Source: VRUE01 sp963712595
Lineage (GTDB): Bacteria; Actinomycetota; Thermoleophilia; Solirubrobacterales; 70-9
Direction of reading: 5' to 3'
DNA: 64,000 bases
Assembly (NCBI GenBank): GCA_963712595.1
Contig: CAVQIM010000005.1
Span: 25,251 to 89,250 of the forward strand
The notes under the pieces were generated by a model, which saw only the letters and a program-made list of their open reading frames with translations, ran no database searches and was not told where the DNA came from. The position numbers were made by a program, and so were the translations under genes. Shown here piece after piece: positions 15,806 through 22,870 of this stretch (the stretch's first letter is position 1; each line of letters begins with the position of its first letter).

Positions 15806-17077
15806 ATGCTTGACCTGAAGCTGATCCGCTCCGATCCTGAGCGGGTCAAGGCAGCGCTGGCCCGCCGCGGCGCTGCCGAGCAGATCGATGAGCTGCTCAC
15901 CCTCGACGCGCGCCGGCGCCAGCTGCTGCCCGAGATCGAGGGGGCTCAGGCCGAGCGCAAGGCGCTCTCCAAACAGATCGGCGAGGCGAAGCAGCGCGGC
16001 GAAGACGCGGCGGAGCAGATGAGCGCCGTTCAGGGCTTGAAGGAGACGATCGAGTCGGGCAAGGCGGAGCTGGAGCGGGTCGAAGCCGAGCTCGGCCAGA
16101 TCGCCATCGCCCTGCCCAACCTGCCCGACCCCGATGCGCCCGAAGGGATGAGCGAGGAGGACGCCGTCGTCCTGCGTGAGGAGGGCGAGCGCCCGTCCTT
16201 CGACTTCGAGCCGCGCGATCACCTCGAGATCGGCTCTGAGCTGGGCCTGATCGACATGGAGGCGGGGGCGAGGGTCTCCGGCTCCCGCTTCGCCTACCTG
16301 AAAGGTGACCTGGTGCTGCTCGAGCTGGCGCTGATTCGCTTCGCGATCGACCTCGTGCGCGGCGAAGGGCACGAGCCCGTGGTGCCGCCGGTGCTCGTCC
16401 GCGAAGAGGCGCTCTACGGCACCGGCTTCCTGCCGGGCGACCGCGACCAGATCTACGAGATACCCAAGGACGAGCTCTTCCTCGTCGGCACATCCGAGGT
16501 CTCGCTCGCCGGCATGCACGCCGACCAGATCCTCGAGGCCGAGCAGCTGCCTCTGCGCTACGCCGGCCTCTCGACCTGCTTCCGCCGCGAGGCCGGCGCG
16601 GCCGGCCGCGACACACGAGGCATCTTCCGCGTCCACCAGTTCGACAAGGTCGAGATGTTCTCGTTCGTCGAGCCGTCGCAGTCGGCGGCCGAGCACGAGC
16701 GGCTGCTCTCGATCGAGGAGCGCATCCTCTCCCAGCTCGAGATCCCCTACCGCGTCGTCAACGTCGCCGCCGGCGATCTCGGCGCCCCCGCGGCGAAGAA
16801 GTACGACTGCGAGGCGTGGATTCCCAGCCAGGCTCGCTACCGTGAGTTGACGTCCTGCTCGAACACGACCGACTACCAGGCGCGACGCCTCGGCTGTAGG
16901 TATCGACCCGGGGAGGGCGAACCCCCAGAGGCGGTGCACACGCTCAACGGCACGGCGGTGGCCGTGGCGCGCACGATGATCGCCCTGATTGAGAATCGTC
17001 AGGAGCGGGAAGGCAGTTTCACGCTACCCACTATTTTGCATTCATATGGTTCGCCTGAAAAGATCGGTGCAGCATGA
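15806..17077 (+). CDS. serS: Seryl-tRNA synthetase
   Basis: Charges tRNA-Ser; 423 residues, normal length. The N-terminal long coiled-coil arm that grips the tRNA is visible (about residues 25-105). Class II motif 2 is seen as TCFRREAGAAGRDTRGIFR and motif 3 as HTLNGTAVAVARTMIALIE. ATG at 15806. A hairpin right after the stop probably ends the transcript. Confidence 0.97.
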   Translation: MLDLKLIRSDPERVKAALARRGAAEQIDELLTLDARRRQLLPEIEGAQAERKALSKQIGEAKQRGEDAAEQMSAVQGLKETIESGKAELERVEAELGQIAIALPNLPDPDAPEGMSEEDAVVLREEGERPSFDFEPRDHLEIGSELGLIDMEAGARVSGSRFAYLKGDLVLLELALIRFAIDLVRGEGHEPVVPPVLVREEALYGTGFLPGDRDQIYEIPKDELFLVGTSEVSLAGMHADQILEAEQLPLRYAGLSTCFRREAGAAGRDTRGIFRVHQFDKVEMFSFVEPSQSAAEHERLLSIEERILSQLEIPYRVVNVAAGDLGAPAAKKYDCEAWIPSQARYRELTSCSNTTDYQARRLGCRYRPGEGEPPEAVHTLNGTAVAVARTMIALIENRQEREGSFTLPTILHSYGSPEKIGAA

Positions 17078-17079
17078 AC

Positions 17080-17103
17080 GGGGTGCGTGCAAGCCTGCAC
17101 CCC
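17080..17103 (+). terminator. Hairpin after serS
   Basis: GGGGTGC at 17080-17086 pairs with GCACCCC at 17097-17103 around a 10-nt loop, starting 2 nt after the serS stop; the following bases are T-rich only in part (TTGATCCTTTG). A terminator is the simplest reading. Confidence 0.55.
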
Positions 17104-17142
17104 TTGATCCTTTGCGTCTAAAGCGGAGCGTGAGATTTCCCG

Positions 17143-17787
17143 ATGAGTACTAGCGTGCGTGACGCAAAGCGGGTCGTCCTCTGCGACGACCACGAGATAG
17201 TCCGCGAGGCGATCAAGGCCCGCATGGCGAACTCGAACATCGTCGAGATCGTTGGCGAGGCCGGGAACGGGCGCGACGTCGTCGATGTGGTCAAGGAACT
17301 CGAGCCCGACGTCCTCATCATCGACGTCGAGCTGCCCAAGCGCGACGGTATCGAGGCGACCAAGGAGGTCCTCAAGGCACGCCCGCGGACCAAGGTGATC
17401 ATCTTCACCGCCCACGCCCAGCCCGACCTGTTGGCCCTGGCGCTGCGAGCGGGCGCTTCGGGCTACGTGCTCAAGTCGGCCCCGGCCGAGGACATCGCAC
17501 GGGCGGTGAAAGCGGTGACCGGGGGTGGCACCTTCCTCGGCGGCGACTTCGCCGGCGGCAAGCCCTCGGAGGTGGAGAAGCTGCTCGACCTCTCACCGCG
17601 CGAGCGCCAGATCCTCGAGCTGCTGGCCGAGGGCCTGCGGGTGAAAGCGATCGCCGAGCGGCTCCAGCTCAGCCCGGCGACCGTGCACACCCACGTGCGC
17701 AACGCGATCGCCAAGCTCGAGGTGGACACGCGTACCGAGGCGGTCGCCCTCGCGGTGAAGTTCAGCTACCTGGGCGCCGGCGGCTAG
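17143..17787 (+). CDS. NarL/FixJ-family response regulator
   Basis: Two-domain DNA-binding regulator of 214 residues. The receiver has CDDHEIVREAI with paired acidic residues near residue 15, the phosphorylated aspartate in LIIDVELPKRDG near residue 60, and GYVLKSAPAEDI with the conserved lysine. The LuxR-type helix-turn-helix is at SPRERQILELLAEGLRVKAI through HTHVRNAIAKL. No histidine kinase is adjacent, so it is an orphan here. It starts 65 bp after serS and converges with msrB. Confidence 0.93.
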   Translation: MSTSVRDAKRVVLCDDHEIVREAIKARMANSNIVEIVGEAGNGRDVVDVVKELEPDVLIIDVELPKRDGIEATKEVLKARPRTKVIIFTAHAQPDLLALALRAGASGYVLKSAPAEDIARAVKAVTGGGTFLGGDFAGGKPSEVEKLLDLSPRERQILELLAEGLRVKAIAERLQLSPATVHTHVRNAIAKLEVDTRTEAVALAVKFSYLGAGG

Positions 17788-17789
17788 GC

Positions 17790-18197
17790 CTAGCCCGCCG
17801 CGTCGTCGGCGGGCTTCAGCTCCAGCGCGCAGCCGTTGATGCAGTAGCGCTGGCCGCCCGGCCCTGGGCCGTCGTCGAAGACGTGGCCGAGGTGGGCGTC
17901 GCAGTGCTTGCAGACGACCTCGGTGCGGCGCATGAAGAGGCTGTTGTCGGGACGCAGCTCCACGTGCTCGAGGTTGACCGGCTCGGTGAAGCTGGGCCAG
18001 CCGGTGCCGGAGTCGAACTTCGTGTCCGAGGAGAAGAGCTCGGTGCCGCAGCAGACGCAGCGGTACATGCCTTCGGTCTTCTCGTCCACGTAGGGGCCGG
18101 TGAAGGCTCGCTCGGTGCCGGCGTTGCGGGTTACCTCGTACTGCTCGGGCGTGAGCTGGTCGCGCCACTCTTGATCGGTCTTCCTGGTCTTCTCCAT
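17790..18197 (-). CDS. msrB: Peptide methionine-(R)-S-oxide reductase
   Basis: Repairs oxidised methionine; 135 residues from the ATG at 18197. Zinc-site pairs CVCC and CKHC, the block SGTGWPSFTEP, and the catalytic cysteine in RYCINGCALEL are seen. The reading frame stays open upstream across an inverted repeat, but those codons are not family-like. It starts 15 bp from the repeat that fills the divergent region toward the thioesterase gene. Confidence 0.95.
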   Translation of the reverse strand: MEKTRKTDQEWRDQLTPEQYEVTRNAGTERAFTGPYVDEKTEGMYRCVCCGTELFSSDTKFDSGTGWPSFTEPVNLEHVELRPDNSLFMRRTEVVCKHCDAHLGHVFDDGPGPGGQRYCINGCALELKPADDAAG

Positions 18198-18211
18198 TGG
18201 GGGATGGTAGA

Positions 18212-18338
18212 GGGCGGCGGGGGTCGCCTCGACAGTGCCTGAACCCCGCCGGGGGCGGGGTTGACGAGGTGCCCCTTCGGGGCAGGGAATCACCCTGCGG
18301 TGCTGGGGGAGGCACTGTCGAGGCGACCCCCGCCGCCC
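18212..18338. repeat. 29-bp perfect inverted repeat filling a divergent promoter region
   Basis: Arms 18212-18240 and 18310-18338 are exact reverse complements. The 69-nt spacer holds more hairpins: AACCCCGCC-GGG-GGCGGGGTT at 18242-18262 and TGCCCC-TTC-GGGGCA nearby. It occupies almost all of the 157 bp between the divergent starts of msrB (18197) and the thioesterase gene (18355), so both 5' leaders would carry one arm. I checked the arms base by base. Confidence 0.92.
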
Positions 18339-18354
18339 CTTACGATGCCGCACG

Positions 18355-19134
18355 ATGAATGCTTTCTACGAGCGGAGTGGCGATCAGTACGTTGCCACGG
18401 AGCTGACGCGGGGGCCGTGGGATCCGGGGGCTCAGCATGCGGGGCCGCCGTCCGCCCTGCTTGGTCGGGAGCTTGAGGCTCTCGACGAGGGTGGGGAGTT
18501 TCAGGTGGGGAGGATCACCTTTGAGATTTTGCGGCCGGTGCCGATTGGGCCGGTGCGCATCGAGACCCGGATCCTGCGTCCGGGGAAGAAGGTGCAGCTC
18601 GTCGAGGCGTCGCTCTCGAGTGAGGATGGGGAGCTGATGCGGGCTTCGGCTTGGTTGCTGCGGGCCGCGGAGCTGGAGCTGCCGGAGGGGGTGGTGGACG
18701 AAGCGCCGGGGCCGGCGGGGCCGGAGGAAGGGTGGACTCCGGAGTTCTTTCCTACTGGGCAGGAGGTCGGATACCACACGGCCATGGAGTGGAAGGCAGT
18801 GGCTGGCGCGTTCTTGGAGCCGGGGCCGGCGACCGTTTGGATGCGGATGCGGCAGCCGCTGGTCGAGGGGGAGGAGCCGACGCCGCTGCAGCGGGCCCTC
18901 GTCGCCGCGGACGTGGGGAACGGGATCAGCGCGGTGCTGGACTACCGCGAGTACGTCTTCATCAACGTCGACCTCAGCGTCCATTTCGAGCGCATGCCCG
19001 AGGGCGAGTGGGTCTGCGTCGACGCCGTCTCGCGTCCCCTGCCCAGCGGCATCGGCACCGCCGAGTCGGTTCTCTCCGACCAGCGAGGCCGCATCGGCCG
19101 GGCCGCCCAGTCCCTCCTCATCGCCAAACGCTGA
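18355..19134 (+). CDS. Thioesterase-like (double hotdog) protein
   Basis: A 259-residue protein with AQHAGPPSALLGRELE near the N-terminus and FINVDLSVHFERMPEGEW near the C-terminus, the two halves of a double-hotdog acyl-CoA thioesterase (TesB-like, thioesterase-like superfamily). The substrate cannot be read from sequence. ATG at 18355, only 16 bp after the inverted repeat. It converges with the MFS gene. Confidence 0.8.
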   Translation: MNAFYERSGDQYVATELTRGPWDPGAQHAGPPSALLGRELEALDEGGEFQVGRITFEILRPVPIGPVRIETRILRPGKKVQLVEASLSSEDGELMRASAWLLRAAELELPEGVVDEAPGPAGPEEGWTPEFFPTGQEVGYHTAMEWKAVAGAFLEPGPATVWMRMRQPLVEGEEPTPLQRALVAADVGNGISAVLDYREYVFINVDLSVHFERMPEGEWVCVDAVSRPLPSGIGTAESVLSDQRGRIGRAAQSLLIAKR

Positions 19135-19192
19135 ATCCGCCCGCCGATGGCCTGAAAACCCACCTATGCGGTGGAAATCGACCCCATCGAGG

Positions 19193-20374
19193 TCAGCGGG
19201 CGGCCAGGAGGGCCCGGCCGCGGGGGGCGATGGCGAGGACGATGGTGGTGGCGGAGACGAGGGCTATGGCGGCGGCGAGGAGGAAGGCGCCCTCGTAGCT
19301 GGTCAGAGCAGCCGCTGCGCCGGCGAGTGGGGCGCCGAAGCCGACGCCGGCGTCGAAGAAGGCGGTGAAGGTGCCGAGGGCCGCACCTCGCCGGCGGTCG
19401 GAGACGCGGCTGACGACGATCAGCGAGAGCGAGGGGTAGAGGAGCGAGAAGGCCGCGCCCATCGCCAGCGCGCCCGCCAGCGCCACCGGGAGGCTGTGGG
19501 CGGTGGCCATCGTGGTCAGGCCGATCGCCTCGACCGTGGCCGCCGCCGCCGCCACCCGCGCTGGGCCGACCCGGTCGGGGAGGTCGCCGCCGACCAGGCG
19601 GGTCAGCACCACCATCGTCGCGAAGGCGCCGAAGACGGTGGCGCCGTGGCCGACGCCGCGCGAATCGAGGTGCAGGACGACGAAGGCGGCGACCGTCGCA
19701 TAGCCGATCGAAGCTAGAGCGAGGGCGGCGCCGGGCCGGATCGCCTCGCGCTCGATCAGCGAGTGGTGTTCCTCCTCGAGGGGCGGGGCGGGGTGGAAGG
19801 GATCGGGCAGGCGCGTTGCAATCACCGCGCCGAGCAGCGGCGCGGCGCCGGCGAAGACCCAGACCAGGGTGTAGCTGGAGGCGTGCAGGATCAGCTCGCC
19901 GATCAGCGGCCCGATGCTGAGCCCGGCCCAGACCGAGAGTCCGTAGAGGCCGATCACCCGCCCGCGCCGGTCGGGCGGGGCCAGGTCGACGACCCAGGCC
20001 GAGCTGGCGGTGAACACGGTCCCCTCGCCGGCGCCGAGCACGAGCCGCGCCGCGATCAGGCCAGGCACGCCGAGCGGCAGCAGGTACATGAACCCCCCGA
20101 TCGCGACCAGGAACGAGCCGAGCAGGACAGTCGGCTTGCGACCGCGATGATCGGCGAGGCGACCGGCGAAGGGGCGCAGCAGCAGGCCGGTGATCGCGTA
20201 GGAGCCGATCACCACGCCGACCGAGACGTTGCCTGCGTCGAGTGGGCCATGCACGAAGCGCGGCAGCACCGGCAGCACCGCCCCGACCGCGACCAAGCCG
20301 CAGAAGGTGACGGCGAAGACGCCGGCGAAGGCGATCCCCGGGCGGGGGACCGTGGGCGCCGAGCCCTCGCTCAT
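19193..20374 (-). CDS. MFS transporter (drug/metabolite efflux type)
   Basis: A 393-residue membrane protein with 12 predicted helices. The loop 2-3 signature GRLADHRGRKPTVLLGS and the matching loop in the second half (GGDLPDRVGPARV) are seen, plus the GLYGLSVWAGLSIGPLIGE segment of proton-driven antiporters. Substrate unknown. Its ATG overlaps the stop of the upstream HAD gene (ATGA), so the two form an operon. Confidence 0.9.
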   Translation of the reverse strand: MSEGSAPTVPRPGIAFAGVFAVTFCGLVAVGAVLPVLPRFVHGPLDAGNVSVGVVIGSYAITGLLLRPFAGRLADHRGRKPTVLLGSFLVAIGGFMYLLPLGVPGLIAARLVLGAGEGTVFTASSAWVVDLAPPDRRGRVIGLYGLSVWAGLSIGPLIGELILHASSYTLVWVFAGAAPLLGAVIATRLPDPFHPAPPLEEEHHSLIEREAIRPGAALALASIGYATVAAFVVLHLDSRGVGHGATVFGAFATMVVLTRLVGGDLPDRVGPARVAAAAATVEAIGLTTMATAHSLPVALAGALAMGAAFSLLYPSLSLIVVSRVSDRRRGAALGTFTAFFDAGVGFGAPLAGAAAALTSYEGAFLLAAAIALVSATTIVLAIAPRGRALLAAR

Positions 20375-21156
20375 CGCAGCAGCCCGGAGAGGTCGTCGAG
20401 GACGTGGTCGGGCTGCGGGTCTGCGCTTTCCGCCTCTGCCCGCGAGCAGGCACCCGTGAGGACGAGGATCGTTGCCAGCCCTGCCCTCTTGCCCCCCTCG
20501 ACGTCGGAGGAGATCCGGTCGCCGACCATTGCCACTCGCTCGGCGCCGGAGATCAGATCGCGCGCCTGCTCGAAGAGGTGCGGCTCGGGCTTGCCGCCGA
20601 TCTCGGCCCGGGCGCCGGAGGCGGTCTCCACGGCGGCCAGCACGGCGCCCGTGCCGGGCCAGGCGCCCCTCGGCATCGGCAGTGTCGGGTCGCGGCTGGT
20701 GGCGAAGAGCGCGGCGCCGCGCTGCAGCGCCAGCGTTGCGGTCAGGAGCTCGTCGTAGTCGAAGTCGCGATGACCGGAGACGAGCACGGCGTCTGCGTCC
20801 CGTCCCGCCTCGCCCTCCACCAGCTCCAACCCGGCCCCGGCGACCGAGTCCCTGAAGGCGGGCGCCCCGATCGCGAACGCGGTGCGGCCGGTGCCGACGC
20901 GCTCGGCCGCGAGGCGAGCGGTCGACGTTCCCGCCGTGACCACCATTCCGTCCGCGGCCGGGATTCCCCTCTCCCGCAGCCGTTCGACATAGGCAGCGGG
21001 CGGCCGGGCGGGGTTGTTGGTGACGAAGACGATCGGCTTGCCGCCATCGAGCAGCCTGCGCAGTGCCTCCGCCGCCCCGGGAACCGGTTCGCTGCCAACC
21101 CAGACGACCCCGTCCAGGTCGATCAGGAACCCGTCGAATTCATCCGCCAGCGCCAT
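20371..21156 (-). CDS. HAD-superfamily IIA phosphatase (NagD/PGP-like)
   Basis: A 261-residue hydrolase from the ATG at 21156. HAD motif I is FDGFLIDLDGVVWVG, motif II lies in IVFVTNNPARP, motif III in GGKPEPHLF and motif IV in VAMVGDRISSDVEGG. This is the NagD / phosphoglycolate-phosphatase type of sugar-phosphate phosphatase. The reading frame extends upstream to 21300 but with non-family codons over the divergent gene. It is cotranscribed with the MFS gene by overlap. Confidence 0.9.
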   Translation of the reverse strand: MALADEFDGFLIDLDGVVWVGSEPVPGAAEALRRLLDGGKPIVFVTNNPARPPAAYVERLRERGIPAADGMVVTAGTSTARLAAERVGTGRTAFAIGAPAFRDSVAGAGLELVEGEAGRDADAVLVSGHRDFDYDELLTATLALQRGAALFATSRDPTLPMPRGAWPGTGAVLAAVETASGARAEIGGKPEPHLFEQARDLISGAERVAMVGDRISSDVEGGKRAGLATILVLTGACSRAEAESADPQPDHVLDDLSGLLR

Positions 21157-21184
21157 CCGAGGGCAGGCTAGTCTCTCGGCCACG

Positions 21185-22072
21185 ATGCGTCGCGCGTCCC
21201 CGGTCCTCCTCGCTCTCGCCGCCGCTTTCATCCCGGTGAGCTCGGCGGCCGCTGTGCCTTCCAGCGACGCCAGGGCCTCCCACGCCTCCGTCCAGTTCAA
21301 GCTGACCTCGGCGAACGGCTTTCGTGCTTCGGTCGAAACCTTCGGCCGGGAGGTGGTCCTGACGCTGTCGCGCGGCGGGCAGTTCGCGATCTACCGCGTC
21401 CGCGGCAAGGTCTCGGCGGACGGGGACCTGGATGCCCGGTTCGGGTCCCTGGGCCGGATCTCCGTTGCCTTCGAGCCGGACGCGGTGGCGCACGACCCGT
21501 GCAGGGAAGAAATCGAAGGGAAGGCCGGAGACTTCGCCGGGACGATCGCCTTCGCCGGCGAGCGGAACTACGTGAGGCTGCGAGCGAATCGGGTGAGGGG
21601 ACACGCCTACATCCGGGGCGAAGCAGGGGGGTGCGGCAGGCGACCGTCGCCACCCGGCCGTCGCGGCCCCGAGATCGAGGAAGAAGAAGCCGAAGAAACC
21701 GAAACAGCCACCCTGACCGTGTACGGGCCGCGCAAACGGCGCGCCTTCCGGGCGATAGGCGCCAGGCCCCCCGCCGGCCAGGGCTACGTCTACTTCTTCG
21801 CCTGGACCGACGAACGCCGCGGGGCGATGCGCGTCTCGCGTGGGCTGGGAAAGGTGGCGCGCGTCCGCACCTTCCTCTTCGATTCCTCGCTCGCCACGGC
21901 CACGGTTCGCCCGCCCAAGCCCTTCCAGGGCGACGGCGCCTTCCAGCGGAACCCCGACGGCTCGACCGCCTGGACGGGATCGGTGACCGCGCCGATCCTG
22001 GGCGCCGGTCGCCTCACCGTCGCCCGCTCCGGTTTTTCCGCGACGATGGTCCGCGAGATCCCGGGTGACTGA
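21185..22072 (+). CDS. Secreted protein of unknown function
   Basis: A 295-residue protein with a clear signal peptide (MRRASPVLLALAAAFIPVSS). The mature part has two beta-rich halves split by a strongly acidic run of glutamates near residue 165 (IEEEEAEETETATL). The first half ends in the cysteine-containing GGCGRR segment, the second has GYVYFFAWTDERRGAMRVSR. I do not recognise the family; similar exported proteins of unknown role occur in Thermoleophilia. ATG at 21185, divergent from the HAD gene by 28 bp. Confidence 0.75.
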   Translation: MRRASPVLLALAAAFIPVSSAAAVPSSDARASHASVQFKLTSANGFRASVETFGREVVLTLSRGGQFAIYRVRGKVSADGDLDARFGSLGRISVAFEPDAVAHDPCREEIEGKAGDFAGTIAFAGERNYVRLRANRVRGHAYIRGEAGGCGRRPSPPGRRGPEIEEEEAEETETATLTVYGPRKRRAFRAIGARPPAGQGYVYFFAWTDERRGAMRVSRGLGKVARVRTFLFDSSLATATVRPPKPFQGDGAFQRNPDGSTAWTGSVTAPILGAGRLTVARSGFSATMVREIPGD

Positions 22073-22126
22073 GATCACGTTTGAGAACGATCGAGGCGGC
22101 TATCCATGTCTAGATACGGTGAGGTC

Positions 22127-22870
22127 ATGAGCGATTTGAACGGCCAGGACGGGCAGGTGGTCACGGCAACTGGCGTCTCGCGCCGCTACGGCGAGGGGGC
22201 GGCGGCGGTAGACGCCCTGGTCGAGGTCAGCACAGGCTTCGAGCGCGGTCGGTTCACCGCGATCATGGGACCGTCGGGGTCGGGCAAGTCGACCCTGATG
22301 CACATCCTCGCCGGGCTCGACAACCCGACGTCGGGGACCGTCGTCCTCGACGGCCAGGAGATCACCGACCTCGACGACGGCGAGCTGACCAAGCTGCGTC
22401 GCGAGAAGCTCGGCTTCGTCTTCCAGTTCTTCAACCTGCTGCCGGTGCTCACCGCCGAGGAGAACCTGACCCTGCCGCTCTCGATCGCGGGACGCAAGCC
22501 CGACAAGGCGTGGCTCGACCAGCTGATCCGCACGGTGGGGCTCGAGGACCGGCGCACCCATCGTCCCTCCGAGCTCTCCGGCGGCCAGCAGCAGCGCGTC
22601 GCGGTCGCCCGGGCGCTGCTCTCCAAACCGGCCGTCGTCTTCGCCGACGAGCCCACCGGCAACCTCGACTCCAAAGCGAGCGAGGACGTGCTGCGGCTGC
22701 TGCGCCAGGCCGTCGACGAGTTCGGCCAGACGGTGATCATGGTCACCCACGATCCCGCCGCTGCCGCCCATGCCGACCGCTTGATCACGCTCCGCGACGG
22801 GCGGATCGTCCACGACGACGCCCCCGGCTCGGCCGACGACGTGATCGAGCTGATGAAGCGGGTTGACTAG
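22127..22870 (+). CDS. ABC transporter ATP-binding protein (MacB/LolD type)
   Basis: A 247-residue ATPase. Walker A is GPSGSGKST, signature LSGGQQQRVAVARALL, Walker B VVFADEPTG, and the H-loop VTHDP. The start is the ATG at 22127, preceded by GGTGAGG; an ATG seven codons upstream (22106) is also possible. It overlaps the permease start by 8 bp. This subgroup energises FtsX-like permeases that move lipoproteins, peptides or drugs across or out of the membrane. Confidence 0.95.
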   Translation: MSDLNGQDGQVVTATGVSRRYGEGAAAVDALVEVSTGFERGRFTAIMGPSGSGKSTLMHILAGLDNPTSGTVVLDGQEITDLDDGELTKLRREKLGFVFQFFNLLPVLTAEENLTLPLSIAGRKPDKAWLDQLIRTVGLEDRRTHRPSELSGGQQQRVAVARALLSKPAVVFADEPTGNLDSKASEDVLRLLRQAVDEFGQTVIMVTHDPAAAAHADRLITLRDGRIVHDDAPGSADDVIELMKRVD

